Shown in pieces: positions 45,601 through 54,292 of a DNA stretch of 64,000 bases (position 1 is its first letter; every line of letters starts with the position of its first letter). The translations under genes were made by a program, and so were the position numbers. Source of the DNA: Dyella nitratireducens (GTDB taxonomy: Bacteria > Pseudomonadota > Gammaproteobacteria > Xanthomonadales > Rhodanobacteraceae); assembly GCF_014642835.1 (NCBI RefSeq), contig NZ_BMJA01000003.1, forward strand, positions 77,682 through 141,681, read 5' to 3'. The notes beneath the pieces were generated by a model, which worked only from the letters and a program-made list of their open reading frames with translations, had not been told where the DNA came from and made no database searches.

Positions 45601-48600
45601 GACTGAACAGGCCGGCGGTGAGATGCAGGACCGTGACATCCTGCTCCTCCAGCAGCGCACGAAACGACGATGGCTGCAACACGCACGCGTACGTCACCAC
45701 CACCAGGCAGGCGCCATGCAGCAGCGGCGCCCATACTTCCAGCGTGCTGATGTCGAAGGCCGGATTACCCAGCCACGCGATGCGATCCGTGGCCTCGAAG
45801 GTGGCATACCCGTTGTTGATGATCAGCCGATTGACGCCCCGATGCGGTACCCGCACCCCTTTGGGCAGGCCGGTGGAGCCCGAGGTATACATCACATACG
45901 CCGCCGCCTCGCTGGAGAACGCGAGGTTCGGGTTGGGCGTGGCGGCGGCATCGTCCACGACGGATGCGATCACCACCACCGGCACGTCGATGCCGGCAGG
46001 CACCGCATCGTTTGCATCGGTGAGTATCCAACGTGCGGCACAGTCGGCGACGATCCATGCCTGGCGCGTCGCGGGCGCTTGCGGATCGATCGGAACGTAA
46101 GTAGCGCCGGCCTTGAGAATGGCCAGTTGCGCCGTCACCAGTGCCGCGTTGCGTTCGAGCAGCGTGACGATGCAATCGCCGGGGCGTGTTCCCTGATCGA
46201 TCAGATAACGGGCCAGGCGATTGGCTTGCGCATTGAGTTGCGCATAGGTGAGCGATTGATCTTCAAACACCAGCGCGATCGCGTCCGGTGATCGTTCAAC
46301 CTGTTGCTCGAACAGCTGATGGATCAAATCATCTGCCGGATATGGCACCGCCGTAGCATTGAAGATTTCCAGTACCTGGTGGCGTTCGGCTGCATCCAGC
46401 ATGCTCACCGCATGCATCGGCCGGTCGTCTTGCGCCAGCAAGGCATCGACCAGCCCGTGCATGACCGTGTCCATATAGCGGATCAGCCGGGCCGGATCGA
46501 TCTCGCTCGTGCATTGCGCGACCAGATCGAAACGCTCACCGAGATCGTCGACTGACAAAGTCACCGGATAGTTGTTGCGCTCCTGCGCATGCACGGTACG
46601 CACGCCCTGCCAGAATCCGTCTTCAATGTGCGGCTCGACGTGACTGTGCCGGTAGTTCAGCAATGTATTGAACAACGGCACGTTTGCCGCGACACGGCTG
46701 CAGCGTTGCGCCAGGGCGAGCGGTGCCTGTTCATGCGTCAGCAGTGCGCTCAGGTGGCGATACGTTTCTTCAACCACTTGCCGCACGCTGCGATCGGCCA
46801 AGGCCACGCGCAAGGGCAAGCTGTTGATGAATAGCCCAAGCATGCGATCGGCCCCGTCGGCAGCCTGGTAACGCCCGGCCAGCACCGTGCCGAACACCAC
46901 CTCTTGCTGTCCTGTGCAACATGCAAGCACGTGGGCCCAGGCCACATGGAACACAACCGCGGTGCTGACGCCATGCCGGCGCGCACTGTCACGCACACGC
47001 CGGGCCAGGCCTTCATCCAGGCTGACGCGTGCCTCACGCACAGCGCCGCCATCGGCATGCACGTTCATGATGTCGAACAGGCAGGTCGGCTCCTCCACTT
47101 CGCCCAATTGTTCGCGGAAGTACGCTTCGTGGACGGACGCAGGCGTGCGCAATGCCTGGGCGATAAAGTTCCGGTACGGCACCGGCCGTGGCAGGCGCTC
47201 GGCTTGCTGCTGCAGGATGGCCTGGATCTCCTGCACCATGATCTCCAGCGTCACGTGATCGATCGTCACGTGATGGTGCAGCAGCGCCAGCAACCACTCC
47301 CCGTTGCGCGGGTTTCTGGCGATCACCGCCCGCAGCAAGGGCGCGTGCGACAGATCGAGGCGGATGCGGCGCGGATCGGTATAAGCAAGCAGTTCCTCCT
47401 CGGCATCCTGCAGTTCCAGCTCTTCCACCGGCAGCGTGGCATGCCGGTGCACCACCTGCACCGGCTGGGCCAGTCCTTGCCAATGCACGGCACTGCGCAG
47501 GATGTCGTGGCGATCGATGACCTGTTGCATGGCATCGAGAAAAGCATCCAACGGCTCGCGCTGCTCGAAGGCGAGGATCATCTGCAACAGGTACGCATCG
47601 CCTTCCGCTTCCAGCAGATGGTGAAACAGCATGCCTTCCTGCAGCGGCGAAAGCGGGTAGATATCCTGGATATTGGCGACGCCGCCCGGTGTAGCGGCGA
47701 TGATGCGGTCGATCGCATCCTGCGTCAGTTCGACCAGCGGCAGCATGGCCGGCGTTATCGCTGTGCTTGCTGCCGGAATGAGATTGGGCGGAACGTGCGC
47801 TTCGTTGTCTGCCGGTGACGCGTCGTCCGTGATATGCACTGCGAGCGCTGACACGCTGGGCGACGCGAAGACCATCTTGACGCTCGCCGGCCAGCCCTGA
47901 TGACGCAAGCGCGCAATCATCTGCACGGCGAGCAAGGAGTGGCCGCCCAGTTCAAAGAAATGATCCTGCCGTCCGACGCGTTCCAGGCCCAGCAACTCCT
48001 GCCAGACTGCCGCGATGGCTTGTTCCGCCTCGCCTTGTGGCGCCTCGTACGCGCGTGTCACCGTCGATGGCTGATCCGGTGCCGGCAAAGCCTGGCGGTC
48101 CAGCTTGCCGTTCGGCGTCAGCGGCAGCTGTTCCAACGGCACGAAGGCGCTGGGCAGCATGTACTCGGGCAGTTGCTTTGCCAGTGCGTCACGCAACGCA
48201 GCCGTCGACAACGGCTGTCCATCGTGCGAGGTGATATACGCCACCAGGCGCTTGTCGCCCGGCACGTCTTCGCGTGCGATGACCAGGGCTTCGCGCACGC
48301 CATCACAAGCGGCCAGTGTTGCTTCGATCTCACCCAGTTCGATGCGAAAACCGCGCAGTTTTATCTGCCCGTCCCGGCGTCCCAGGAATTCCAGTTCGCC
48401 ATCGGCGCGATAGCGCACGAGATCGCCGCTGCGATACAGGCGCGCTTGCGTGTCGCCAGTGAATGGGTCGCGCACGAAACGCTCCGCGGTCAACGCCGCG
48501 CGCCCGAGGTAACCCATCGTCACACCTTCGCCACCGATGTACAGCTCACCGACGCTGCCCATTGGCTGCAACTGCATGCCTTCGTTGAGTACGTACAGGC

Positions 48601-51600
48601 GGGTGTGGCCGATCGGGCGACCGATCGGCGCGGCCACACCGTCCAGCGTATCCAGCACGCTTGCATCCGACAGCCGCCATACGCTGCAGCCAACCGTCGT
48701 CTCGGTGGGGCCGTACTCGTTCACGAGGGTCGCCGCCGGCAACAACTGGTTTTTCCAGCGGCGCAGGGTCGCCAGGCTGAGCTGCTCGCCACCGACCACG
48801 ATGCGGTGCGGCGCCTCGCCCGCCACGGCGGTGGCATCCACCGTTGCCGCTTCGGGCAGATACGACAAGGCATCCAAATGCGCCGGTGTGATCTTGAACA
48901 GCCACCCCGTTCCCGCTGCGAACAAGCGCGCCGACAGTTGCGGCAAACTGCGCTCGCCGTCCGCCAGCAAGACCACCGGCTTGCCCACCAGCAACGGCGG
49001 CAGCAGCGTCGTCACCGTCGCGTCGAAACTCAGCGGCGAACTCACGATTGAACCGGCGATAGCCTCGCCCAGGTATTCGCGCACGGCATGCCACACGTAG
49101 TTCGACAGCGAACGGTGCGCCACCATCACGCCCTTGGGTGCTCCGGTCGAACCGGAGGTATAGATCACATAGGCCAGATGTCGGGCGGTAAGGCCATCGA
49201 TCCGGGGATCGTGCGTCGGCTGCTCGGCGAGCATGCATGGATCGTCCACCTGCAACACCGGCAGGTCGCCGGGCCACATCGCCTGCAGCGATGCCTGCGT
49301 GAGCAGCAGCGCCGGTGCGCTATCCCTCAGCAGGTAGGCCAGGCGTTCGGCCGGATAGGTTGGATCCAACGGCACATAGCCGGCGCCAGCCTTGAGGATG
49401 CCCAGGATGCCGATCACCATCCCAAAGCTGCGTTCCACGCCGAGCGCAACGCGATCATTCGGTTGGACGCCGCGAGCGATCAGCGCATGCGCGAGGCGAT
49501 TGGCCTGTGCATTGAGTTGCGCGTAGGTGAGCGATTGATCCTCGATGCTGAGCGCGATGGCATCCGGTGTGCGCTGCACCTGCTGTTCGAACAGCAGATG
49601 GACCGGCGCCGGCGGTGTGGATGGCGTTGTCGTCGCCGCATCCCATTGCGCCAGCTGTTGCAGGCGCTCCTGCTCATCCAAAAGCGGCAACCGGTCGATC
49701 GGCTGCTGCACGTCGACGGCCATGCCGCGCAGCACCTGCATGAAATGCCGCGCCATCCGCTCGATGGTGTCCCGATCGAACAGATCGCTGGCATAGGATA
49801 GATGGCCGACCAGCCGCCCTTCCGCTTCGTGCAGCGACAGGGTCACATCAAAGTGCGCCGTGGTGCGTTCCGGCGCCAGTGCTTCCAAACGCAATCCCGG
49901 CAGGCTCAGCCCGCCGCCGGGCGTGTTGTTCAAGACCAGCATGGTCTGGAACACCGGGCTATGGCTCAAGCTGCGTGGCGGCTGCAGGGCTTCCACCAGT
50001 TGCTCAAACGGCAGATCCTGGTGCGCGTAGGCTTCGATCAGTTGCGACCTGATGCGCGCCAGCAAGTCCTCGACCGTTGGTGCGTCATCCAGTCGAATGC
50101 GCAATGCCAAGGTGTTGACGAAGAAGCCGATCAACGGTTCCAGCTCGCTGCGCTGGCGATTGGCCACGGACGTGCCGATGACCACGTCATCTTGCCCGCT
50201 CCAGCGCGACAGCACGATCGACCACGCCGCCAGTGCCGTCATGAATAGCGTCGTGCCATGTTGCTGGCTGAGCGTGCGCAGGGCGTGCTCGGCATCCGGC
50301 GCAAGCGTCCACGTCGACTCGTCGCCGGCGTGGCTTTGCACCGCTGGCCGTGGCCGGTCCGTGGGCAAGTTCAGCAAGGTGGGCGCGCCTTCGAGTTGCG
50401 CTTTCCAATACGCCGCCTGCGTTTGCAGCAATGCGCGTTGTGCCTCTTCGCGCTGCCATACGGCGTAATCCGCGTACTGAATCGGCAAGGCCGGCAGCGG
50501 ATCGGGCAACTCGTCGCAGTAGGCGACGTACAACGCGCGAAGCTCACGCACCAGTACATCGATCGACCAGCCATCCGACGCGATGTGATGCTGGGTCAGC
50601 AGCAGGATGTGGTCGTCATCGGTTAGCTGCAGCAGCCTCCCGCGCCACAGCGGGCCGGCTGACAGATCGAACGGTGCGCGCGCTTCTTCGGCACTGAGCT
50701 TTCTTATCGTTGCGTCGATGTCGGTATCGGCGCGCAGATCATATACGCGCAGGTCAAATCCCTTCGCTTTGCCAATGACCTGTGCGGGCTGCCCGTTGTG
50801 CGACACAAACACGGTGCGCAAAATTTCATGGCGCTCCACGATGCGGTCCAGCGCCGCCGACAACGCAGCCCGATCCAGATGGCCATGCATGCGCAGGCCC
50901 GCTGGTATGTGATACGAGGCGCTCGCTGCAGGATCCAGCTGATCGATGAACCACAACCGCTGCTGCGACCAGGACAATGGCAGCGGCTTGCTGCGATCCG
51001 CCACGCGAATCTCGGAAAGCTCGGCATGCGCCGCCTGCGTGGCGACCTGCGCCATGTCTTGCAGACTGGCATGCGCGAACAGGTCACGCAGTGCCACATC
51101 CACACCGAGCGCCTTGCGCAGGCGCGCGATCATCTGTACGGCCAGCAAGGAGTGACCGCCAAGCTGGAAGAAATGATCGTTGCGCCCGACGCGTTCCAGC
51201 CCAAGCAGCTCCTGCCAGATGGCCGCGATGGCCTGCTCCATCTCGCCTAGCGGCGCTTCGTACTCGCGCGACGCGACCGCTTGCTGGTCCGGCGCCGGCA
51301 AGGCTTGCCGATCCAGCTTGCCGTTGGGTGTCAGCGGCAACCGTTCCAACTGCACGAAGGCACCTGGGAGCATGTACTCGGGCAATTCCTTCGCCAGCGC
51401 GTCACGCAATGCCGTCGTCGACAACGACTGCCCGTCGTGCATGGTGAGATAGGCGACGAGGCGCTTGTCGCCCGGCACATCTCGACGCGCGATCACCACT
51501 GCATCGCGGACATGAGCCTGTTTCGACAGCGTCGCCTCGATCTCGCCCAGCTCGATGCGAAAGCCGCGAATCTTGACCTGGGAATCATTGCGGCCCAGGT

Positions 51601-54292
51601 ATTCGATGTCGCCATTCGGCAGCCATCGGCCAAGATCACCGCTTTTGTACATGCATGCGTGCGGATCATCCACGAACGGATCAGACAAGAAGCGCTCAAC
51701 CGTCAATGAAGGGCGATTCCAGTAACCACGCGCCACGCCAGGGCCACCGATGTGGATCTCACCCGATACGCCGATCGGCACCGGTTCGCCATGCCGATCC
51801 AGAATGTATACGCGCGTGTTGGCGATCGGGCGGCCGATCGGTAGCGATACGGCTTGTTCCGCCACGGCCTCCATGACATGGGTGGCTGCGAACGTCGTCG
51901 TTTCGGTAGGCCCGTATCCATTCACCAAACGCTGTGGCGGTGTCGCGGCCAGCACGCGGCGCACCGTGCGCGCATCCACCGCCTCGCCGCCGATCAGCAG
52001 ATGGCGGAATTGCGGCAGGATCGGCGCCAGCACATCCGCGTACTGATTGAACAGCGACACGGTCAGGAAAGCCGCCGTGGCCTGCCCTGCCACCAGCGCC
52101 TGCATCAAGCGCACCGGCTCCAGCATGTCGGCCTGGTCAATCAACAGCACGCATGCGCCATGCAGCAAGCCGCCCCACACCTCCCAAGTGGCAGCGTCAA
52201 AAGCGATCTTGGCGGCGTGCACCACGACGTCCTGTCGCGTGAGCGGCGCAAAGTCGTTGTTGATCACCAGCCGCAGCACGCTGCGGTGCTCCACCATCAC
52301 GCCCTTGGGTTCGCCGGTCGAGCCGGAGGTGTACATCAGGTAAGCCAGGTTTCTCGAACACAAGCCAGGCACGACGGGGTTGTGCGAAGAGTGCACTGCC
52401 AGTTCCGGCGACAAGCCATCGTCGCCCAGTACCAGCACAGGCACGCTGCTCGATGTCCAGAGCGCTTGCAGTGACGACTGCGTGAGCAAGGCGGACGGCG
52501 CACTATCGCGCAGCATGTAAGCCAGGCGCTCGGCCGGATAGGCCGGGTCCAGCGGCACATACGCCGCACCCGCCTTGAGCACACCCAACAAGCTGACCAT
52601 CAAGGCAACGCTGCGCTCCATGCCGATGGCCACGCGGTCATCCGGGCCGACGCCTTGCGCGATGAGTGCATGCGCCACCTGGTTGGCGCGGCGGTTCAAC
52701 TCGCCGTAACTCAACGATTCGCCGTTGTGCAGCAAGGCAACCGCATCCGGATGAGCCAGTGCCTGCTCTTCAAACAACTGGTGGATCAGTCCGTCGGCGG
52801 GATAAGGCACATCCGTGGCATTGAAGGTTTCCACCACCTGGCGGCGTTCGGCCTCGTCCAGCAGCGGCAGGCGATCGACGGCTTGCGTCGGATCAGCCGT
52901 CATGCCGTGCAGAACGCGCTCGAATTGTTGCGCCATCCGTTCGATGGTCGTGTGCTCGAACAGGTCGCTGGCGTAGGCGAAGCGGCAGTCGATCTGCTTG
53001 CCGTCATCCTGCAAATACAGGGTCAGGTCGAAATGCGTGGTGCGTGTGGCGGGCTCGAGCGCCTGCAAGTTCAATCCGGGCAAATCGAGCACTCCGCCCG
53101 GCGTGTTGTTCATCGCCAGCATCACCTGGAACACCGGACTATGGCTGAGACTTCGCGCCGGCTGCAGCGCTTCGACCACTTGCTCGAAGGGCACGTCCTG
53201 ATAGGCATGTGCCTCGATCAGTTGCTGCTGGATGCTGGTCAGCAAGGCTTCGACCGTCGGCGCATCGTCCAGCCGAATACGCAAGGCCGAGGTGTTGACG
53301 AAAAAGCCGATCAGCGATTCCAGTTCGTCGTGCTTGCGGTTGGCGGCCGGCATGCCGATCACCACGTCATCCTGGCCGCACCAGCGCGACAGCAGCACCG
53401 ACCATGCTGCCAATCCCGCCATGAACAAGGTAACGCCATGACGCTGGCAGAGTTGCCGTAACGCGACACTCAGCGCAGGTGAAAGCGTGCGGCTCACCTG
53501 GCCGCCGGCATAACGCTGCACGGCAGGACGTGGCCGATCGGTCGGCAAGGCCAGCAGCTCAGGCGCACCGCTGAGTTGATGCTTCCAATACTCGGCCTGT
53601 GCCCGCAGCGGGTCGGGCTCCAGTGCCCGGCGTTGCCAGACGGCGTAATCGGCATATTGAATCGGCAGCGGCGGCAGCGGATCGGATCGGCCCTGCGCAA
53701 ATGCGCCATACAGCGCACTCAACTCGCGCACGAGCACGCCGATCGACCAGCCATCCGACACGATGTGATGCTGGGTGAGCAGCAAGATGTGCTCGTCATC
53801 GGCCAGTTGCAGCAAGCGCCCGCGCAACAAGGGGCCGCGCGACAGATCGAACGGCGCATGCGCCTCTTCCACTGCCAGCGCTTGCGCAGATCTCTCGGCA
53901 TCCGGCCGTGCGCGCAGATCGAGCAACGGCAGCTCGAATGCTTGCGCAGGGTGGATGCGCTGCACCGGTTCGCCATCGATGGCGACGAAGGTGGTGCGCA
54001 GCACCTCATGCCGCTCGACGATGCGATCCAGGCTTGCCTGCAGGGCCTGCCGATCCAGTCGGCCGCGCAGGCGCAGAGCGGCCGGCAGATGATAGGCGGC
54101 GCCTGCCGCGCTATCGAGTTGATCCAGGAACCACAAGCGTTGCTGTGCCCACGACAGTGGCAGCGGCTGGCTGCGGTCCGCGACGGGTATCGTCTGTTTG
54201 ACGGCCGCCGGCTGTTGCGCGCGCATGCGTTCGTTCAGCCGCTTCAGCAACACGGCCTGCTTGAGTTCTTCCAGCGACGGGGATTTATTCAC
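39623..54292 (-). CDS. Nonribosomal peptide synthetase, four modules plus tandem thioesterases (terminal enzyme)
   Basis: About 4889 residues. I prefer GTG 54292 (product starts MNKSPSLEELKQA) because AAGGA lies 8 nt upstream; ATG 54301 is nine bases earlier and too close to it. The start overlaps the upstream NRPS stop by 8 nt. Order: C-A-PCP, C-A-PCP, C/E-A-PCP, C/E-A-PCP, TE, TE. Carrier serines (LGGHSL) are near residues 1046, 2116, 3196 and 4282. TE active serines are in GYSSGG (~4414) and GHSFGG (~4693), with partner histidines in NHTSLM and NHVSIL. The two dual C/E domains show the HHLLEAEGD and HHLLETEGD extended His motifs and an altered core (HHVTIDH, HHVIGDH). Releases the peptide by hydrolysis or cyclisation. 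No MbtH gene is in the window. Confidence 0.95.
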   Translation of the reverse strand: MNKSPSLEELKQAVLLKRLNERMRAQQPAAVKQTIPVADRSQPLPLSWAQQRLWFLDQLDSAAGAAYHLPAALRLRGRLDRQALQASLDRIVERHEVLRTTFVAIDGEPVQRIHPAQAFELPLLDLRARPDAERSAQALAVEEAHAPFDLSRGPLLRGRLLQLADDEHILLLTQHHIVSDGWSIGVLVRELSALYGAFAQGRSDPLPPLPIQYADYAVWQRRALEPDPLRAQAEYWKHQLSGAPELLALPTDRPRPAVQRYAGGQVSRTLSPALSVALRQLCQRHGVTLFMAGLAAWSVLLSRWCGQDDVVIGMPAANRKHDELESLIGFFVNTSALRIRLDDAPTVEALLTSIQQQLIEAHAYQDVPFEQVVEALQPARSLSHSPVFQVMLAMNNTPGGVLDLPGLNLQALEPATRTTHFDLTLYLQDDGKQIDCRFAYASDLFEHTTIERMAQQFERVLHGMTADPTQAVDRLPLLDEAERRQVVETFNATDVPYPADGLIHQLFEEQALAHPDAVALLHNGESLSYGELNRRANQVAHALIAQGVGPDDRVAIGMERSVALMVSLLGVLKAGAAYVPLDPAYPAERLAYMLRDSAPSALLTQSSLQALWTSSSVPVLVLGDDGLSPELAVHSSHNPVVPGLCSRNLAYLMYTSGSTGEPKGVMVEHRSVLRLVINNDFAPLTRQDVVVHAAKIAFDAATWEVWGGLLHGACVLLIDQADMLEPVRLMQALVAGQATAAFLTVSLFNQYADVLAPILPQFRHLLIGGEAVDARTVRRVLAATPPQRLVNGYGPTETTTFAATHVMEAVAEQAVSLPIGRPIANTRVYILDRHGEPVPIGVSGEIHIGGPGVARGYWNRPSLTVERFLSDPFVDDPHACMYKSGDLGRWLPNGDIEYLGRNDSQVKIRGFRIELGEIEATLSKQAHVRDAVVIARRDVPGDKRLVAYLTMHDGQSLSTTALRDALAKELPEYMLPGAFVQLERLPLTPNGKLDRQALPAPDQQAVASREYEAPLGEMEQAIAAIWQELLGLERVGRNDHFFQLGGHSLLAVQMIARLRKALGVDVALRDLFAHASLQDMAQVATQAAHAELSEIRVADRSKPLPLSWSQQRLWFIDQLDPAASASYHIPAGLRMHGHLDRAALSAALDRIVERHEILRTVFVSHNGQPAQVIGKAKGFDLRVYDLRADTDIDATIRKLSAEEARAPFDLSAGPLWRGRLLQLTDDDHILLLTQHHIASDGWSIDVLVRELRALYVAYCDELPDPLPALPIQYADYAVWQREEAQRALLQTQAAYWKAQLEGAPTLLNLPTDRPRPAVQSHAGDESTWTLAPDAEHALRTLSQQHGTTLFMTALAAWSIVLSRWSGQDDVVIGTSVANRQRSELEPLIGFFVNTLALRIRLDDAPTVEDLLARIRSQLIEAYAHQDLPFEQLVEALQPPRSLSHSPVFQTMLVLNNTPGGGLSLPGLRLEALAPERTTAHFDVTLSLHEAEGRLVGHLSYASDLFDRDTIERMARHFMQVLRGMAVDVQQPIDRLPLLDEQERLQQLAQWDAATTTPSTPPAPVHLLFEQQVQRTPDAIALSIEDQSLTYAQLNAQANRLAHALIARGVQPNDRVALGVERSFGMVIGILGILKAGAGYVPLDPTYPAERLAYLLRDSAPALLLTQASLQAMWPGDLPVLQVDDPCMLAEQPTHDPRIDGLTARHLAYVIYTSGSTGAPKGVMVAHRSLSNYVWHAVREYLGEAIAGSIVSSPLSFDATVTTLLPPLLVGKPVVLLADGERSLPQLSARLFAAGTGWLFKITPAHLDALSYLPEAATVDATAVAGEAPHRIVVGGEQLSLATLRRWKNQLLPAATLVNEYGPTETTVGCSVWRLSDASVLDTLDGVAAPIGRPIGHTRLYVLNEGMQLQPMGSVGELYIGGEGVTMGYLGRAALTAERFVRDPFTGDTQARLYRSGDLVRYRADGELEFLGRRDGQIKLRGFRIELGEIEATLAACDGVREALVIAREDVPGDKRLVAYITSHDGQPLSTAALRDALAKQLPEYMLPSAFVPLEQLPLTPNGKLDRQALPAPDQPSTVTRAYEAPQGEAEQAIAAVWQELLGLERVGRQDHFFELGGHSLLAVQMIARLRHQGWPASVKMVFASPSVSALAVHITDDASPADNEAHVPPNLIPAASTAITPAMLPLVELTQDAIDRIIAATPGGVANIQDIYPLSPLQEGMLFHHLLEAEGDAYLLQMILAFEQREPLDAFLDAMQQVIDRHDILRSAVHWQGLAQPVQVVHRHATLPVEELELQDAEEELLAYTDPRRIRLDLSHAPLLRAVIARNPRNGEWLLALLHHHVTIDHVTLEIMVQEIQAILQQQAERLPRPVPYRNFIAQALRTPASVHEAYFREQLGEVEEPTCLFDIMNVHADGGAVREARVSLDEGLARRVRDSARRHGVSTAVVFHVAWAHVLACCTGQQEVVFGTVLAGRYQAADGADRMLGLFINSLPLRVALADRSVRQVVEETYRHLSALLTHEQAPLALAQRCSRVAANVPLFNTLLNYRHSHVEPHIEDGFWQGVRTVHAQERNNYPVTLSVDDLGERFDLVAQCTSEIDPARLIRYMDTVMHGLVDALLAQDDRPMHAVSMLDAAERHQVLEIFNATAVPYPADDLIHQLFEQQVERSPDAIALVFEDQSLTYAQLNAQANRLARYLIDQGTRPGDCIVTLLERNAALVTAQLAILKAGATYVPIDPQAPATRQAWIVADCAARWILTDANDAVPAGIDVPVVVIASVVDDAAATPNPNLAFSSEAAAYVMYTSGSTGLPKGVRVPHRGVNRLIINNGYATFEATDRIAWLGNPAFDISTLEVWAPLLHGACLVVVTYACVLQPSSFRALLEEQDVTVLHLTAGLFSQMADSLGDVLARLRLLLVGGDAVDVPTVARVLERYRPRHLLHCYGPTESTTFATTCDITSLDPSKHRLPIGRPIANTRIYLLDAHGQPVPVGVVGELYVGGAGVALGYLNRPELTAERFLPDPFSPHAHARMYRTGDLARYLPDGNLEFLGRNDHQVKIRGYRIEPGEIEARLAEHPAIREAVVIAREDTPGDKRLVAYITTHETAEEANALAASLRAHVSAHLPDYMLPSAFVQLEQLPLTPNGKLDRRALPAPDQRALAARAYEAPQDEVEQAVAAIWQELLGVERVGRHDHFFELGGHSLMIVTMIECLRGKGLAASVKMVFASPSLSALAADIAANTAQTSDELFVPPNLIPADSMVITPAMLPLVELSQQAIDRIMAATPGGAANIQDMYPLSPLQEGMLFHHLLETEGDAYLLQTVLAFEQRDRLDAFLDTMQQVVDRHDILRTAVHWQGLARPVQVVHRHATLAVKELQLPGVKDAETELLEHTDPRRSHIDLSQAPLLHFFIAENPRNGEWLLALLQHHVIGDHVTLEIMVQEIQAILQQQPERLTTPAPYRNFIAQVLRVPPTVHEAYFRERLGDIEEPTCLFGVMDVHADGSAVREVSVSLDQGLARRIRESARKHGVSTAVLFHVAWAQVLACCTGQDDVVFGTVLAGRSQGTEAADRTLGLFINTLPLRVVLADRSVRQVVQETYQHLSALLTHEQAPLALAQRCSRVAADVPLFNALLNYRHIHTAPPTEAELWRGVRTVHAEERTNYPVALSVNDLGDGFDLVAYCAGTIDPQRLTSYMRTVMCGLVDALQAQEDRPMHAVSMLDAAERHQVIDTFNATDAPYPAEGLMHQVFEQHALARPDAMALLYNGESLSYGELNRRANQVAHALIAKGIGPDDRVAIGMERGIALIVGLLGILKAGGAYVPLDPTYPLERLAYMLRDSAPSIVLTQPSLQARWASSGVPMLVLDEDGTSRELSPDLSHNPMVDGLTSRHLAYVMYTSGSTGQPKAVMIEHRGVLRLVINNHLTYLTAEDVVVHAARIAFDGSTWEIWGGLLNGAQLLLIDEATLLEPAAFAQALLAGKATTLFLTTALFSQYAEALAPVMPQLRHVMFAGEVADVRAVRRVLATAPPQRLVNAYGPTEITAAATSFEIKAIPAEGSALPIGPPIANTRVYILDRHREPVPIGVSGEIYLGGPGVARGYWNRPDLTAERFLSDPFVDDPHARMYKSGDLGRWLPNGEVEYLGRNDFQVKIRGFRIELGEIEAKLQQQPNVREAVVIAREDVPGDKRLVAYLASQDGQTLSSATLRDALAKELAQYMLPSAFVQLERLPLTPNGKLERKALPAPDQYAVAMRDYEAPQGELEQAVASIWQELLGLERVGRRDRFFDLGGHSLLAMQMSTRLRDRFGVDLPLRLLLSHPTPADVAAAIAKPVANVPQDITAIRRQGAKRPLFMVHPGGGEVGYAAALASWLDTEVPLYGFTAQGLLEGEAPLQTAHDMARRYVRAMRRIQPEGPYRLIGYSSGGVIAYEMASQLVGADAEVEFVGLIDTLSDYRHTEPEELLELDETAMLLWLIRKASADIRQHASQLAEEGDIDALLTYLQQTGIALPEVAQMENAHIRRLLAVIQGTCRAIYHYRPSTLPVPVTIFYAQEMQRSDPAIGWGQWVPPERLHVVAVDGNHTSLMEEPHIRGLGKAISTTLAASETSGRPYAELRYQPRIDIQSGKRGVTPLFCIPGAGAGVAVFHELSQTLPEDIPVYGLQPRGLDGDMVPYADVGCMARAYIQAIKGAQPTGPYQLLGHSFGGWVAFEIALQLAAAGDEVAGLYLLDSRAPREDWDGQVRRLRTLMKLIELYDMRLDTPLPLTEQHLRGLDAAEQMASLHRALVDAGILHGRTPTNVLHGVVRVMEANLATDYLPDAVYPGHVHLFSAEDARHDKQQRVEAWRVHAPALHHHSLPGNHVSILTGERVAVLGGWLGTHLIQPRRSAESALAYTSDL
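39660..40475 (-). other. NRPS second thioesterase domain (TE2)
   Basis: Alpha/beta hydrolase with PLFCIPGAGAGVAVF, nucleophile GHSFGG, LYLLDSRAP (Asp) and LPGNHVSIL (His). The pair TE1-TE2 is typical of lipopeptide synthetases such as arthrofactin; TE2 may release, cyclise or edit. Confidence 0.85.
40480..41280 (-). other. NRPS first thioesterase domain (TE1)
   Basis: Starts KRPLFMVHPGGGEVGYA, nucleophile in GYSSGGVIAYEM, acid in VGLIDTLSDY and histidine in VDGNHTSLM. All three catalytic positions are intact, as in TE2, so both may be active. Confidence 0.85.
41280..44530 (-). other. NRPS module 7 (dual C/E-A-PCP), substrate unclear, Phe-like pocket class
   Basis: The C domain carries HHLLETEGD (dual condensation/epimerisation motif), so residue 6 should be D. 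Pocket residues read by eye are D-G-W-F-M-A-A-A-A. W at 239 with Ala at 301 and 322 resembles Phe-type codes (D-A-W-T-x-A-A-V-C), but F278 and the all-alanine back are unusual. Confidence 0.6.
44530..47770 (-). other. NRPS module 6 (dual C/E-A-PCP), pocket begins like hydroxyphenylglycine
   Basis: HHLLEAEGD marks a dual C/E domain, so residue 5 should be D. The pocket reads D-I-L-H-L-G-C-T-F (FDISTLEVW, VTVLHLTAG, LLLVGGDAV, HCYGPTESTTF). The first six positions are close to the Hpg code D-I-F-H-L-G-L-L-C, the last three are closer to Val-type codes. Confidence 0.6.
47770..51010 (-). other. NRPS module 5 (C-A-PCP), Asn predicted
   Basis: Pocket D-A-T-K-V-G-E-V-G from FDATVTTLL, LFKITPAHL, VVGGEQ and NEYGPTETTVG, the known asparagine-type code (D-[AL]-T-K-[VL]-G-E-V-G). 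LCL-type condensation domain (HHIASDGWS). Confidence 0.8.
51010..54200 (-). other. NRPS module 4 (C-A-PCP), hydrophobic residue predicted
   Basis: Pocket D-A-W-F-L-G-G-T-F from FDAATWEVW, AAFLTVSLF, LLIGGEAV and NGYGPTETTTF. This mixes Leu-type (DAWFLG) and Val-type (LGGTF) codes, so Leu, Val or Ile. LCL-type condensation domain (HHIVSDGWS). Confidence 0.65.
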
